Assembly: GCA_036499395.1 (NCBI GenBank)
Contig: DASYDW010000116.1
Coordinates: 301,573 to 365,572 of the forward strand
Length of the DNA: 64,000 bases
Direction: 5' to 3'
Origin: Pirellulales bacterium
Lineage (GTDB): Bacteria > Planctomycetota > Planctomycetia > Pirellulales > JACPPG01
The position numbers and the translations under genes were made by a program. Shown piece by piece: positions 26,891 through 35,814 of this stretch (positions within the stretch are counted from its first letter, which is position 1; every line of letters begins with the position of its first letter). The notes beneath the pieces are model-generated. The model was not told the origin of the DNA. It worked only from the letters and a program-made list of their open reading frames with translations, and searched no databases.

Positions 26891-29590
26891 ATGAACGCCA
26901 ACGTCATTAGCGCCATCTTCCGGCGAAACTTCTTCAGCTACTTCGCCAACCCGACGGGTTACGTCTTTATTTGCGTGTACGTGCTGTTGAGCTCGTTCGC
27001 GGCCTTCTGGCCGAACGAGTTCTTCAACTCGAACCTCGCGAATCTGGACCAGTTGAACAAGTACTTGCCGTTCATCCTGCTGGTGTTTATCCCCGCCATC
27101 ACGATGAGCATCTGGGCCGAAGAGCGGCGGCAAGGGACCGACGAGCTGCTGCTGACCATTCCGGCGAACGATCTGGACGTGGTGTTGGGCAAGTATCTGG
27201 CCGCGGTCGCCATCTTTACCGTGGCGCTTGTGTTTTCGCTGTTCTGCAATTTCGTCGTTCTGGCCCGGCTCGGTTCGCCGGACTTGGGCCTATTCGTGGC
27301 GACTTACGTCGGCTACTGGTTCGTCGGCCTGGCGATGCTGTCGATCGGCATGGTGGCCAGCTTCTTGACCGGCAACCTGACGGTGGGGTTCGTGCTGGGC
27401 GCGTTGTTCAACGCTCCCCTGGCATTCGCCTCGTCGGCCGAAGTGATCTTCCCGCCTGATGCGGCATTGGCGGTAAAGAGCTGGAGCCTGTCGAGCCAGT
27501 TCCGCGACTTCGGCCGGGGTGTCATCAGCCTGTCGAGCATCGCCTTTTTCCTGCTGATCGTCGTGGCGATGCTGTACCTCAGCATCCTGCTGATCGGCCG
27601 CCGGCATTGGCAGGGAGGAAAAGACGGTTCGTCCCTCGGTGGGCATTACTTCGTGCGGGCCGTGTCGTTGATCCTCGCCGCCGCCGGTCTGGTATTGATT
27701 GGCCAGCGTTTTGATCGCCGCGTAGATATCAGCAGCGAGCAATTGAGCAGCCTGTCGCCGAAGACCCGCGAATTGATCAAAGACCTCGATCCCAAGCACC
27801 CGGTGCAGATCGACGCATACATCAGCCCGACGGTCCCCGAGTCGTATGTTGAAACGCGTTTGAACTTGCTGTCAGCCTTGCGTGAGTTCGAGGCAATGGA
27901 TCGCAGCAAGGTCATCGTCAACATCCACGACACCGAGCCGTTGAGCGAGAACGCGGATCGGGCCGAGCAGGAATTCGGCATCGGCGGTCGACGCGTGCTG
28001 TCCAAGGCTCGCGGCGCGATCACCGAGGAAGAGATTTATCTCGGCCTGGCCTGCACGTCGGGCTTGAACAAGGTCGTGATCCCGTTCATGAACCGCGGTA
28101 TCCCGGCCGAGTACGAGTTGGCCCGCTCGATCTGCACCGTTAGCCAGCAGAAGCGCAAACGGATCGGCGTGCTGACGACCGACGCGAAGTTCTTTGGCGG
28201 CTTCGACCAGCAGTCGTTCCGCCCCACGCCCGAAGAACCGCTCATTGAGGAACTAAAGAAGCAATACGAAGTGGTCCAGGTCAGCGCCGACGCCCCGATC
28301 AACGAGACTTACGACGCCCTGTTGGCCGTGCAACCGTCGTCGCTCGGGCCCGATCAGATGAACAATTTCATCGACGTGGTGCGGCGCGGCCAGGCGACCG
28401 CGATTTTTGAAGATCCGTTTCCGCTGTTGGCCCACGGCGTGCCGGCCACCAGTGCCGAGAAGCAGCCCCCTGGCGGCATGATGGGCATGGGGCAGCAACG
28501 TCCGCAGCCCAAGGGAAATATCCAACCGCTATGGGATTTGCTGGGGGTCGATTTCTCGGCGGCGCAAGTCGTCTGGCAGGACTACAACCCCTTCAAGAAG
28601 TTTCTCGAGTTCCCCAAGGAATTCGTCTTCGTCGACACCGGTTTGGGCGCTGACCGGGTCTTCGATCAGAAGAATTCGATCACCTCAGGTTTGCAGATGG
28701 TGCTGTTCGCCTTCCCCGGCTACGTGCAGAAGCTGAACGCCTCGCCGCTGGAATTCGAAGAGCTGGTGAAGACCGGCACCCATACCGGCACGATGGCTTA
28801 CGACCAGATCATGATGCCGGCATTCTTCGGGTCGGGCGGAGGCTTGAATCCGAATCGTCGTCCGGTGAACACCGGACAGGAATACACAATCGCTGCCTGG
28901 ATTCATGGGAAGCCAAACGTGGCGCCGCAGGCCGATAGCGCCGATCCGGCAGCCGCCAAGGCGCCCGCGATCAACGTCGTGCTAGTCGCCGATATCGATC
29001 CCTTGTTCCGCGACTTTTTCGAGCTGCGAGCACAGGGCAACGATCCCGATCGCGATGGATTGAATCTGAACGCCGATGACGTGACGTTCGTGTTGAATAC
29101 GCTCGACAATCTGGCGGGCGACGACCGATTCATCGACATTCGCAAGCGTCGTCCGCAACATCGCGTCCTGACCCGGATCGAAGATCGGATGGACACGGCC
29201 CGCGACGCCAGCATTCAAGAGCGGAAGAAGTTCAACGACGATTACGACCAGGCGATCGCCAAGGCGCAGTCGGCCCTGAACGACAAGGTCGAAGAGTTGA
29301 AGAAGGCCGGCGGCGACACCAAGTCGATGCTGCAGCAAGTGGCCATGGCGCAAGCCGCCGGTCAAGCGAAGCTGGAGCGCGACACCACCGAGTTGAAAAA
29401 GACGCGGGATAAGGAGATCGCCTCGATCGACAAGCAATTGGCCCGGCAAGTAAGCTCGGTGCAGAACTGGTACAAGTTCTGGGCCGTGGTGCTGCCGCCG
29501 ATTCCGCCGCTGTTGGTCGGACTGGCGGTGTTCTTCAACCGCCGCGCGAAAGAACGCGAAGGCGTCGCCCGCAGCCGCCTGCGGACATAA
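26891..29590 (+). CDS. Fused ABC-2 permease and GldG-like protein (GldF-GldG fusion)
   Basis: About 899 residues. The N-terminal ABC-2 permease (about 1-240) has six helices, beginning RRNFFSYFANPTGYVFI and including SIWAEERRQGTDELLLTIP. Another helix (about 255-275) leads into a large extracytoplasmic GldG/DUF4350-like domain with VDISSEQLSSLSPKTRELIKDL and KRIGVLTTDAKFFGG. A coiled-coil stretch (about 770-860) precedes a last membrane helix near 865-885. In Flavobacterium GldF and GldG are separate proteins. A GTG six bases upstream is an alternative start. Confidence 0.85.
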   Translation: MNANVISAIFRRNFFSYFANPTGYVFICVYVLLSSFAAFWPNEFFNSNLANLDQLNKYLPFILLVFIPAITMSIWAEERRQGTDELLLTIPANDLDVVLGKYLAAVAIFTVALVFSLFCNFVVLARLGSPDLGLFVATYVGYWFVGLAMLSIGMVASFLTGNLTVGFVLGALFNAPLAFASSAEVIFPPDAALAVKSWSLSSQFRDFGRGVISLSSIAFFLLIVVAMLYLSILLIGRRHWQGGKDGSSLGGHYFVRAVSLILAAAGLVLIGQRFDRRVDISSEQLSSLSPKTRELIKDLDPKHPVQIDAYISPTVPESYVETRLNLLSALREFEAMDRSKVIVNIHDTEPLSENADRAEQEFGIGGRRVLSKARGAITEEEIYLGLACTSGLNKVVIPFMNRGIPAEYELARSICTVSQQKRKRIGVLTTDAKFFGGFDQQSFRPTPEEPLIEELKKQYEVVQVSADAPINETYDALLAVQPSSLGPDQMNNFIDVVRRGQATAIFEDPFPLLAHGVPATSAEKQPPGGMMGMGQQRPQPKGNIQPLWDLLGVDFSAAQVVWQDYNPFKKFLEFPKEFVFVDTGLGADRVFDQKNSITSGLQMVLFAFPGYVQKLNASPLEFEELVKTGTHTGTMAYDQIMMPAFFGSGGGLNPNRRPVNTGQEYTIAAWIHGKPNVAPQADSADPAAAKAPAINVVLVADIDPLFRDFFELRAQGNDPDRDGLNLNADDVTFVLNTLDNLAGDDRFIDIRKRRPQHRVLTRIEDRMDTARDASIQERKKFNDDYDQAIAKAQSALNDKVEELKKAGGDTKSMLQQVAMAQAAGQAKLERDTTELKKTRDKEIASIDKQLARQVSSVQNWYKFWAVVLPPIPPLLVGLAVFFNRRAKEREGVARSRLRT

Positions 29591-29621
29591 CTCGGGCGGT
29601 TGCCCCAACACGACAGTCACT

Positions 29622-29672
29622 CTGCCTACTAAATACCAAATACCGACTACCAACTACCAGCAACTGACCACT
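29622..29672. repeat. CTACCAACTACC-type short-motif spacer
   Basis: Runs of ACTACC, AATACC and CAACTACCAG between the GldFG-like and DUF4340 genes. It resembles, in reverse orientation, the stretch at 63543-63578. Confidence 0.4.
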
Positions 29673-29682
29673 GATAAGAATC

Positions 29683-31626
29683 ATGAGCGAGACCAATAAA
29701 ACATTGTCGTTCGTCGGGGCCGCGGCCGTGTTGCTGTTGACGGCCTTTATGCTGCGTCCTTCGACCGGCACGAGCGAGCGGCAAGGGGATATCGGCCAGG
29801 AATTCTTCCCGGAGTTCAAGGATCCGCTCACCGCGACGAGCATGGAAGTCGTGGAATACGACGAACCGACCGGCGGCTTGCGCCCTTTCAAGGTGGCGCA
29901 GATCAACGGCGTGTGGTCGATTCCTTCGCACGAAGGCTATCCGGCCGACGCCAAGAACCAGCTCGAACAAGCGGCCGTGTCCGTGATTGGTCTCAAGAAG
30001 CTGTCGATGGTCTCCGAAGCGCCGGGCGATCAATCCACCTATGGCGTCGTCGATCCTGACGCGGCCAAGCTACAGCCCGGTGACTCGGGCGTCGGCAAGC
30101 GTGTCACGCTGGAGGACAAAGGGGGCAACAAGCTCGCGCAGATCATCATTGGCAAGAAAGATCCCGACCAGCCCGACCTGCACTATGTGCGTGTGCCAGG
30201 GCAGGACCGCATCTATCGCGCCAAGGTAAAGACCGACAAGCTATCGACGAAGTTCCAGAACTGGATCGAGGAAGACCTGCTGAAGTTGAACGCCTTCGAC
30301 GTCAAGCAGGTCGTGATGGATGACCACAGCGTCGACGAGTTGAATCGCGAGCAGCCGCTGGTACAGCGCGGACTGACGATCGTCGACTTTGACAACAAGG
30401 ATTCGAAGTGGACGCTGGAAAAGATGGAGGGCATGGACCCCGCCAGCGGCAAATGGGAAGAATTCACGCTCAAGGATGACGAGGAACTGGACGCGCAGAA
30501 GCTAAACGAGTTGAAAACGGCGCTCGATGACCTGAAGATCGTCGACGTGCGGCACAAGCCGGCCGGTTTAAGCAAAGATCTGAAGGTGGGAGAAGAGCTG
30601 GTGGCCGACCGCGCCACGCGGCAGGCTCTGCAGCAGCGCGGGTTTTACCTGGCGCCGGTGCAGGGAGGCTTCGCCCTGTTTTCGAACGAAGGGGAAGTCC
30701 GTTGCGGCTTAAATGACGGCGTGGAATACATCCTGCGCTTCGGCGAGATCGCCGGACAAGGCTCGGAAGACGAGGACGAAGCCGACAAGCCCGCCGAGAA
30801 AAAAGAGGGCGAAGCCGACGCCGAGAAGGAAGGGGACAAGCCCAAGGACGAAAAGGAAAAAGAAAAGGGAGTCGATCGCTACATCATGGTCACGGCGCAA
30901 TTCCGCCCAGACCTGATCCCCAAGCCCGAACTCCAGCCACTGCCCGAAGGAGCCGAAGACGAGCCTGCGGCCGAGAAACCGGCAGCAGAAAAGCCGGCCG
31001 ATTCCGCCGCCGAGGCGAAGCCGACTGAAGGAACCGAGGCCAAGCCGGCCGACGAACAGCCCAAGGCCGAAACTCCGGCCGCCGAGCCCGCGAAAGAAGC
31101 ACCGGCCGAGGCGCCGAAGAACGAATCGTCGCGCTTCGCGCCTGGCGATGAGAACTTGTTAGCTCTGGCCGATGATGCCGCATTAACTCAGTTGGCGCAA
31201 GTCACGGAAGAGCCGCCCAAGCAGGACGAACCGGCCAACGCGAATGCCGCCCCGGCCGAACAACCGGCCGAAGCCGACGCCGCTGAGAAGAAGCCGGCAG
31301 CGCCGGTCGATCCCGACGCCGCCGCCGAAGCCGAGGAAAAGGCGCAGGCCGCCAAGCGGGCCGAGATCAAGCGCATCAAGGAAGACAACAAGCGCAAGGA
31401 AGACGAGTACAACAAGAAAATCGCCGACGGCGAAAAACGCGTCAAGGAACTCAACGAGCGGTTCGCCGACTGGTACTACGTCATCTCGGACGGAACGTAC
31501 AAGAAGATCCACATCAGCCGCGAACAATTGGTCAAGAAAAAGACCGACCCCGCCAAGCCCGCCGGCGAAGGCAACAACCCCATCGACTTCGACGCCCTCA
31601 AGGGCCTGCAAGGCCTACCGAAGTAG
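29683..31626 (+). CDS. DUF4340 domain protein with long acidic/Ala-Pro-rich insert
   Basis: 647 residues. A single N-terminal membrane helix (about 8-24) leads to repeated DUF4340-type beta domains (GLRPFKVAQINGVWSIPSH; KLAQIIIGKKD; VDFDNKDSKWTLEK). Between about 370 and 555 is a disordered stretch rich in Glu, Ala, Pro and Lys. The C-terminus returns to a conserved pattern (NERFADWYYVISDGTYKKIH). DUF4340 proteins regularly follow GldG-like genes, so it likely belongs to the same membrane complex. The gap to the upstream gene is 92 bp. Confidence 0.82.
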   Translation: MSETNKTLSFVGAAAVLLLTAFMLRPSTGTSERQGDIGQEFFPEFKDPLTATSMEVVEYDEPTGGLRPFKVAQINGVWSIPSHEGYPADAKNQLEQAAVSVIGLKKLSMVSEAPGDQSTYGVVDPDAAKLQPGDSGVGKRVTLEDKGGNKLAQIIIGKKDPDQPDLHYVRVPGQDRIYRAKVKTDKLSTKFQNWIEEDLLKLNAFDVKQVVMDDHSVDELNREQPLVQRGLTIVDFDNKDSKWTLEKMEGMDPASGKWEEFTLKDDEELDAQKLNELKTALDDLKIVDVRHKPAGLSKDLKVGEELVADRATRQALQQRGFYLAPVQGGFALFSNEGEVRCGLNDGVEYILRFGEIAGQGSEDEDEADKPAEKKEGEADAEKEGDKPKDEKEKEKGVDRYIMVTAQFRPDLIPKPELQPLPEGAEDEPAAEKPAAEKPADSAAEAKPTEGTEAKPADEQPKAETPAAEPAKEAPAEAPKNESSRFAPGDENLLALADDAALTQLAQVTEEPPKQDEPANANAAPAEQPAEADAAEKKPAAPVDPDAAAEAEEKAQAAKRAEIKRIKEDNKRKEDEYNKKIADGEKRVKELNERFADWYYVISDGTYKKIHISREQLVKKKTDPAKPAGEGNNPIDFDALKGLQGLPK

Positions 31627-31641
31627 AGGGTGGCAAACTAA

Positions 31642-31681
31642 ACCCCTCTCCCCCGCGGGGGGAAAGGGCATGGTTAGGGGG
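31642..31681. repeat. Dispersed CCTCTCCC palindromic repeat, copy 2
   Basis: ACCCCTCTCCCCCGCGGGGGGA then GGTTAGGGGG; the core CCCCCGCGGGGG is self-complementary. It sits at the end of the gld-type operon and may act as a transcription end. Confidence 0.6.
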
Positions 31682-31724
31682 TAAACGCACCACACCGCTT
31701 GATCCGTGGATGCGTCGCTCAAAT

Positions 31725-33113
31725 TCACTCCCCTGCCCGCTCGACCTCGCTCAGGCACTCATCCAGAATCGCGACCGCCTGATCCATTTCCTCGTTCGTA
31801 ATCGTCAGCGGTGGCGTCAGCGTCAGAATATTACCCATCGTCAGCTTGAAGCTGAGCCCCTTCGACAGCGCTCGATACATCACGGCTTCGGCTTCGTCGC
31901 TCGCGCGCTCGCGCGTCTGGCGATCTTTCACCAGCTCTACCCCCATCAACAGCCCCAGTCCGCGCACATCGCCGATCAGTTTGTGTCGCGGTATCAATCC
32001 GCGCAGCGCCGCCAGCGTGCGCTCGCCCAGGGCTCGGGCGTGCTCGACCAGCTTGTGCTCTTCGATGTAGCGAATCGTGGCCAGCGCCGCGGCGCACGCC
32101 ACGGGGCTTTTTTCGTGCGTGTAATGCCCTAGCGCCCGATCGGCCGCCACATCCAGCCCCGGCCGCGCGATCATCGCCGCCAATGGCATCACGCCGCCGC
32201 CCAGCCCCTTTCCGATGACCAGAATGTCTGGCACCACGTCGAAATGCTCGCAGGTGAACATCCGGCCCGTGCGCCCCAGACCGTGACAGATCTCGTCGAA
32301 GATCAACAGCGTGCCATGCCGATCGCATGCCCGGCGCACCGCCTGCCAATACGCGGGGGGCGGAATGTACGGCGTGCTGCGCACCGGCTCGGCAATCACA
32401 GCGGCCACATCCCGCTCGTGCTCCAGCACGTATTCCAGGTACGCCTCGCACTTCAGATCGCAGCCGCCACGCGCCGAGCAATCCCACAAACACCGGTAAG
32501 CATCCGCAGGCGGCACATGCTCGCAGCCAGGCAGCAGCGGACCGACTCCGGCGCGAAACACGGCCTCGCCGCCGACGCTGACGCAATCGAGCGAAGCGCC
32601 GTGAAAGGCGTCCCACATCGAGATCACCTTGTGCCGGCCCGTCGCCACGCGCGCCAGCTTCAGCGCCATGCCGATCGCCCCGGTGCCACCCGGGCAGAAC
32701 AGCACTTTCGACAGGTCCCCCGGCGCGATCTCGGCCAGCTTTTTCGCCAGATCAACCGCCACGCGATTCGTGTAGCGGCGCGTGCAAAACGCCAAGTCGT
32801 CGAGCTGCGCTTTGATGGCCTCGATCACCGCGGGATTGGCAAAGCCCACTTGGTGGACGTTGTTGCCATGAAAATCCATGTAGCGCCGGCCAGCCGTATC
32901 TTCAATCCATACGCCGTCGCACGATTGCAGCGCGTTCAGGCACGGGGTCGACAGCGACTGACGCAGAAAATACTCGGCATCCTCGGCCAGCAGGGCCCGC
33001 GTCGGCTCGTCCAACGCCTGGGCCTGCCACTGGTCGCGCAACCGGGAGAGATTGCTGTCCCCTTCCGATTTCTCAGCCGAAAGATCGTCACTCGTGCGGC
33101 GGTTCAAAGTCAT
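31725..33113 (-). CDS. Class III PLP enzyme, probable (R)-1-hydroxy-2-aminoethylphosphonate ammonia-lyase (PbfA-like)
   Basis: 462 residues of the class III aminotransferase fold. Visible are YMDFHGNNVHQVGFANPAV, FCTRRYTNRVAVDLAKKL, VLFCPGGTGAIGMALKLAR, the PLP-binding Asp in LLIFDEICHGLGRTG and the Schiff-base Lys in VIGKGLGGGVMP. Divergent neighbours are a transporter, phnX and phnW. PbfA is a known member of this fold that converts hydroxylated aminoethylphosphonate to phosphonoacetaldehyde, the PhnX substrate. That role is inferred from context plus remembered motif wording; an ordinary aminotransferase remains possible. Confidence 0.7.
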   Translation of the reverse strand: MTLNRRTSDDLSAEKSEGDSNLSRLRDQWQAQALDEPTRALLAEDAEYFLRQSLSTPCLNALQSCDGVWIEDTAGRRYMDFHGNNVHQVGFANPAVIEAIKAQLDDLAFCTRRYTNRVAVDLAKKLAEIAPGDLSKVLFCPGGTGAIGMALKLARVATGRHKVISMWDAFHGASLDCVSVGGEAVFRAGVGPLLPGCEHVPPADAYRCLWDCSARGGCDLKCEAYLEYVLEHERDVAAVIAEPVRSTPYIPPPAYWQAVRRACDRHGTLLIFDEICHGLGRTGRMFTCEHFDVVPDILVIGKGLGGGVMPLAAMIARPGLDVAADRALGHYTHEKSPVACAAALATIRYIEEHKLVEHARALGERTLAALRGLIPRHKLIGDVRGLGLLMGVELVKDRQTRERASDEAEAVMYRALSKGLSFKLTMGNILTLTPPLTITNEEMDQAVAILDECLSEVERAGE

Positions 33114-33166
33114 GATCCCTCAAAGAATGATTCAAATGGCCCGATATCCACGAGTGCCCTGTGCGA

Positions 33167-33200
33167 TGCCATGCTTTTTCGCTGCAAGCGAATAAGTATG
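33167..33200. repeat. TGCCATGCTT...AAGTATG palindromic repeat, copy 3
   Basis: Outer arms CATGCTT/AAGTATG (one wobble) and inner arms TTCGCT/AGCGAA around GCA. It lies in the divergent promoter region of the phosphonate cluster. Confidence 0.75.
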
Positions 33201-33323
33201 CTCCTAACCGCCTCCCTCACATTCGCTTTCCAATGGCCTCAATCGTCGTTTGCCATGTTAGCAACTGTCAAGCCGCCAGCGGCGGTTGGCGTCGCTCCGC
33301 CTGCGCCGCTATGATTCGCCGGC

Positions 33324-34772
33324 ATGAATCGCGACTCGCACCTATTTCGCTGGCAGGTCATCACCTTCGTCACCCTGTGGGTGGGATACGCGGGCTATTA
33401 CGTCTGCCGGTCGAATCTGTCGGTGGCCGGACCGCTGCTGCAGGCCGAATTGGCCGACCAGCCCACCAGCGCCGCCGAGGATTGGCTGCGCAGCGCCCGC
33501 GAGGCGTTCACCGGCACCATCGAACGAGGGCTGTCGCGCGCGGCATCGCTGGTTGGTCTGGCCAGTGAAGAATCGGACGAAGACCCGGCCGCGCCCGCCA
33601 AGCCACCACGCGAAGAATCGACCGGCAAGCGCCGCTTCGGCCTGATCGCCAGCGTCAGCATTCTTTTCTACGCGCTGGGCAAGTTCACCAGCGGCATGGT
33701 CTGTGATTTCGTCGGCGGCCGGCGGATGTTCTTGTTCGGCATGTTCGCTTCGGTCGCCTGCACGGTGTTATTCGGTCTGGCCACCGGGTTTGCCGCCCTG
33801 CTCGCGTTATGGAGCGCCAACCGCCTCGTCCAATCGATGGGCTGGAGCGCGCTGGTGAAAGTCGCGTCGCGCTGGTTCCCCGCCGCCCGGCACGGCACGA
33901 TCTTCGGCATGCTCACACTCAGTTACCTCTTCGGCGACGCCATCGCGCGGCTCGGGCTGGGGGCGCTTCTGCACTTCGGGCTGGGTTGGCGTGGGCTGTT
34001 CTTCGCCGCGGCCGGCGTATTGACCGTAATCGCCGTGGCCAGCACTTTCGCGCTCCGTTCCAGTCCGGCCGACGTCGGAGCCGCCGAGCCGGACGCTAAT
34101 CCCGATAACGTTTACGGACAAAAAGGGAACGCCCCGCGGCCGGCCGATCTGTTCGATCTACTCTGGCCGCTCGCGAGCAACTTTTCGTTCTGGCTGGTGT
34201 GCATCATCAGCTTCGGCCTGACACTGGTTCGCGAGACGTTCAACGTCTGGAACCCAATCTATCTCAAAGAGGCGGTCGGCCTCAGCGACGCCGGCGCCGC
34301 GACCGCGAGCGCCCTGTTTCCACTGGTCGGCGGACTTTCGACCTTGGCGGCCGGCTGGTTGACCGATCGCATCGCGCGCGGGCGGCGCGGCGCTGTGATG
34401 CTGCCGTTTCTGGCGCTGCTCGTGGCTACGCTCTACGCACTGGCCACGCTCAAACCCGATAGCGGCGCCGTGGTGCCGTTGTTGTTAACGAGCGTCGTGT
34501 CGTTCGCACTGTTGGGGCCATATTCGTTTTTGACCGGCGTCCTGTCGCTCGACTTCGGCGGCAAGCGCGGCAGTTCGACAGCCGCCGGGCTGGCGGATAC
34601 CGCCGGGTACCTGGGCGCGATCATCTCGGGCTACGGCGTTGGCGCGATCGCCGAGCAGCACGGCTGGTCCGGGGCGTTTCACACGCTGGGCACCGTGGCG
34701 GCCGTCACGCTCGCGGCCGCGGTGCTCTATTGGTATCTGCACGACGTGCGCCGCGGGCGGCCGACGGTTTGA
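33324..34772 (+). CDS. OPA-family MFS transporter, probable phosphonate importer
   Basis: 482 residues with about 12 transmembrane helices. The first helix carries GYAGYYVCRSNLSVAGPLL, matching the organophosphate:phosphate antiporter (GlpT/UhpT) signature. An unusual hydrophilic loop of about 75 residues (charged, Pro/Glu-rich) separates helices 1 and 2. It is followed 78 bp later by phnX and is divergent from the PbfA-like gene. Transport of aminoethylphosphonate or a hydroxylated relative is inferred from this setting. Confidence 0.82.
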   Translation: MNRDSHLFRWQVITFVTLWVGYAGYYVCRSNLSVAGPLLQAELADQPTSAAEDWLRSAREAFTGTIERGLSRAASLVGLASEESDEDPAAPAKPPREESTGKRRFGLIASVSILFYALGKFTSGMVCDFVGGRRMFLFGMFASVACTVLFGLATGFAALLALWSANRLVQSMGWSALVKVASRWFPAARHGTIFGMLTLSYLFGDAIARLGLGALLHFGLGWRGLFFAAAGVLTVIAVASTFALRSSPADVGAAEPDANPDNVYGQKGNAPRPADLFDLLWPLASNFSFWLVCIISFGLTLVRETFNVWNPIYLKEAVGLSDAGAATASALFPLVGGLSTLAAGWLTDRIARGRRGAVMLPFLALLVATLYALATLKPDSGAVVPLLLTSVVSFALLGPYSFLTGVLSLDFGGKRGSSTAAGLADTAGYLGAIISGYGVGAIAEQHGWSGAFHTLGTVAAVTLAAAVLYWYLHDVRRGRPTV

Positions 34773-34850
34773 TTAAATGCCCCGCACAGGCCAAAATGCG
34801 GCGGCGACAGTTGATCCATAAACCTCGCTGCCAGGCAACGACTAACATCT

Positions 34851-35675
34851 ATGACCAGGTTCGGCCGTAATACTTCGATCCGTCTCGTTGTTTTCGATTG
34901 GGCCGGCACGACGGTCGATCATGGCTGCTTCGCGCCGGTCATCCCGTTCGTCGACTCGCTGGCCCACTTTGGCGTCACGATCACGCTCGATGAAGCCCGC
35001 GAGCCGATGGGCCTCGGCAAGCGCGACCATATCAAGTCGCTGCTCAATACGCCACGGATCGGCCAGTTATGGCAGTCGAAGCACGGTCGGGCCTGGACCG
35101 AAAAAGACCTCGACCAGATCTACAACGAGCAATTCATCCCGCGGCAGCTCGCCTCGGTGCGCGATCACTGCGAATTGATTCCCGGCTTGCTCGATGTCGT
35201 GGCCTGGCTGCGCGATCGTGGGATCAAGATCGGCACATCGACCGGTTACTTTGCCGAGGCCGCGCGGCTGACCTACGCCGCGGCCGCCGAGCAAGGCTAC
35301 ACGCCCGACCATAATGTCACCCCCGGCGACGTCGCGGCCGGCCGCCCCGCGCCGTGGATGATTTATCGCAACATGGAAGCGCTCGGCGTCTATCCCCCCT
35401 CGGCTGTGCTGAAGATCGGCGACACCGTGCCTGACATCGAAGAGGGACTGGCCGCCGGCTGCTGGAGCGTCGGCGTCACGCACACCGGCAGCGACGTTGG
35501 GCTGACGGCCAAGCAATTAGCCGCACTCGCGCCGGCCGAACGCGAGACGCGCATCGATCGGGCACAAACGCGATTAGTTCAAGCCGGCGCGCATCTCGTG
35601 ATCCCATCGATCAAGGAAGTCCCCACGTTGATCGCCACGATCGAGGGATGGATAGCCGGAGGCGAACGCCCCTAA
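34851..35675 (+). CDS. phnX: Phosphonoacetaldehyde hydrolase
   Basis: 274 residues, HAD superfamily. The nucleophile motif is VVFDWAGTTVDHG (Asp near 15-19). A cap domain carries MGLGKRDHIKSLL, with the Lys that forms a Schiff base with the substrate. GTSTGYF and KIGDTVPDIEEGLAAG complete the HAD site. It splits phosphonoacetaldehyde to acetaldehyde and phosphate in the cytoplasm. The gap to phnW (139 bp) contains a cloverleaf-like repeat element. Confidence 0.93.
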   Translation: MTRFGRNTSIRLVVFDWAGTTVDHGCFAPVIPFVDSLAHFGVTITLDEAREPMGLGKRDHIKSLLNTPRIGQLWQSKHGRAWTEKDLDQIYNEQFIPRQLASVRDHCELIPGLLDVVAWLRDRGIKIGTSTGYFAEAARLTYAAAAEQGYTPDHNVTPGDVAAGRPAPWMIYRNMEALGVYPPSAVLKIGDTVPDIEEGLAAGCWSVGVTHTGSDVGLTAKQLAALAPAERETRIDRAQTRLVQAGAHLVIPSIKEVPTLIATIEGWIAGGERP

Positions 35676-35702
35676 ACGAAATACTTAAACTAAACACGCA
35701 TT

Positions 35703-35790
35703 CTGTAGCCGGGGTCTGCGACCCCGGTTTGCCTTGCGAAAGGCAACAACCACCACACTTCGATCCCGGCCTCGCAGAGGTCGGCCACAG
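35703..35790. repeat. Cloverleaf-like intergenic repeat element, copy 1
   Basis: Ends CTGT/ACAG pair and enclose three hairpins: CCGGGGTC-TGC-GACCCCGG (8 bp), TTGCCTT-GCGA-AAGGCAA (7 bp, GNRA loop) and CCGGCCTC-GCA-GAGGTCGG (8 bp, one G-U). It lies between phnX and phnW. A diverged copy is at 61892-61960. Confidence 0.75.
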
Positions 35791-35814
35791 TAAATACAGC
35801 GCAAATCTGAAATC

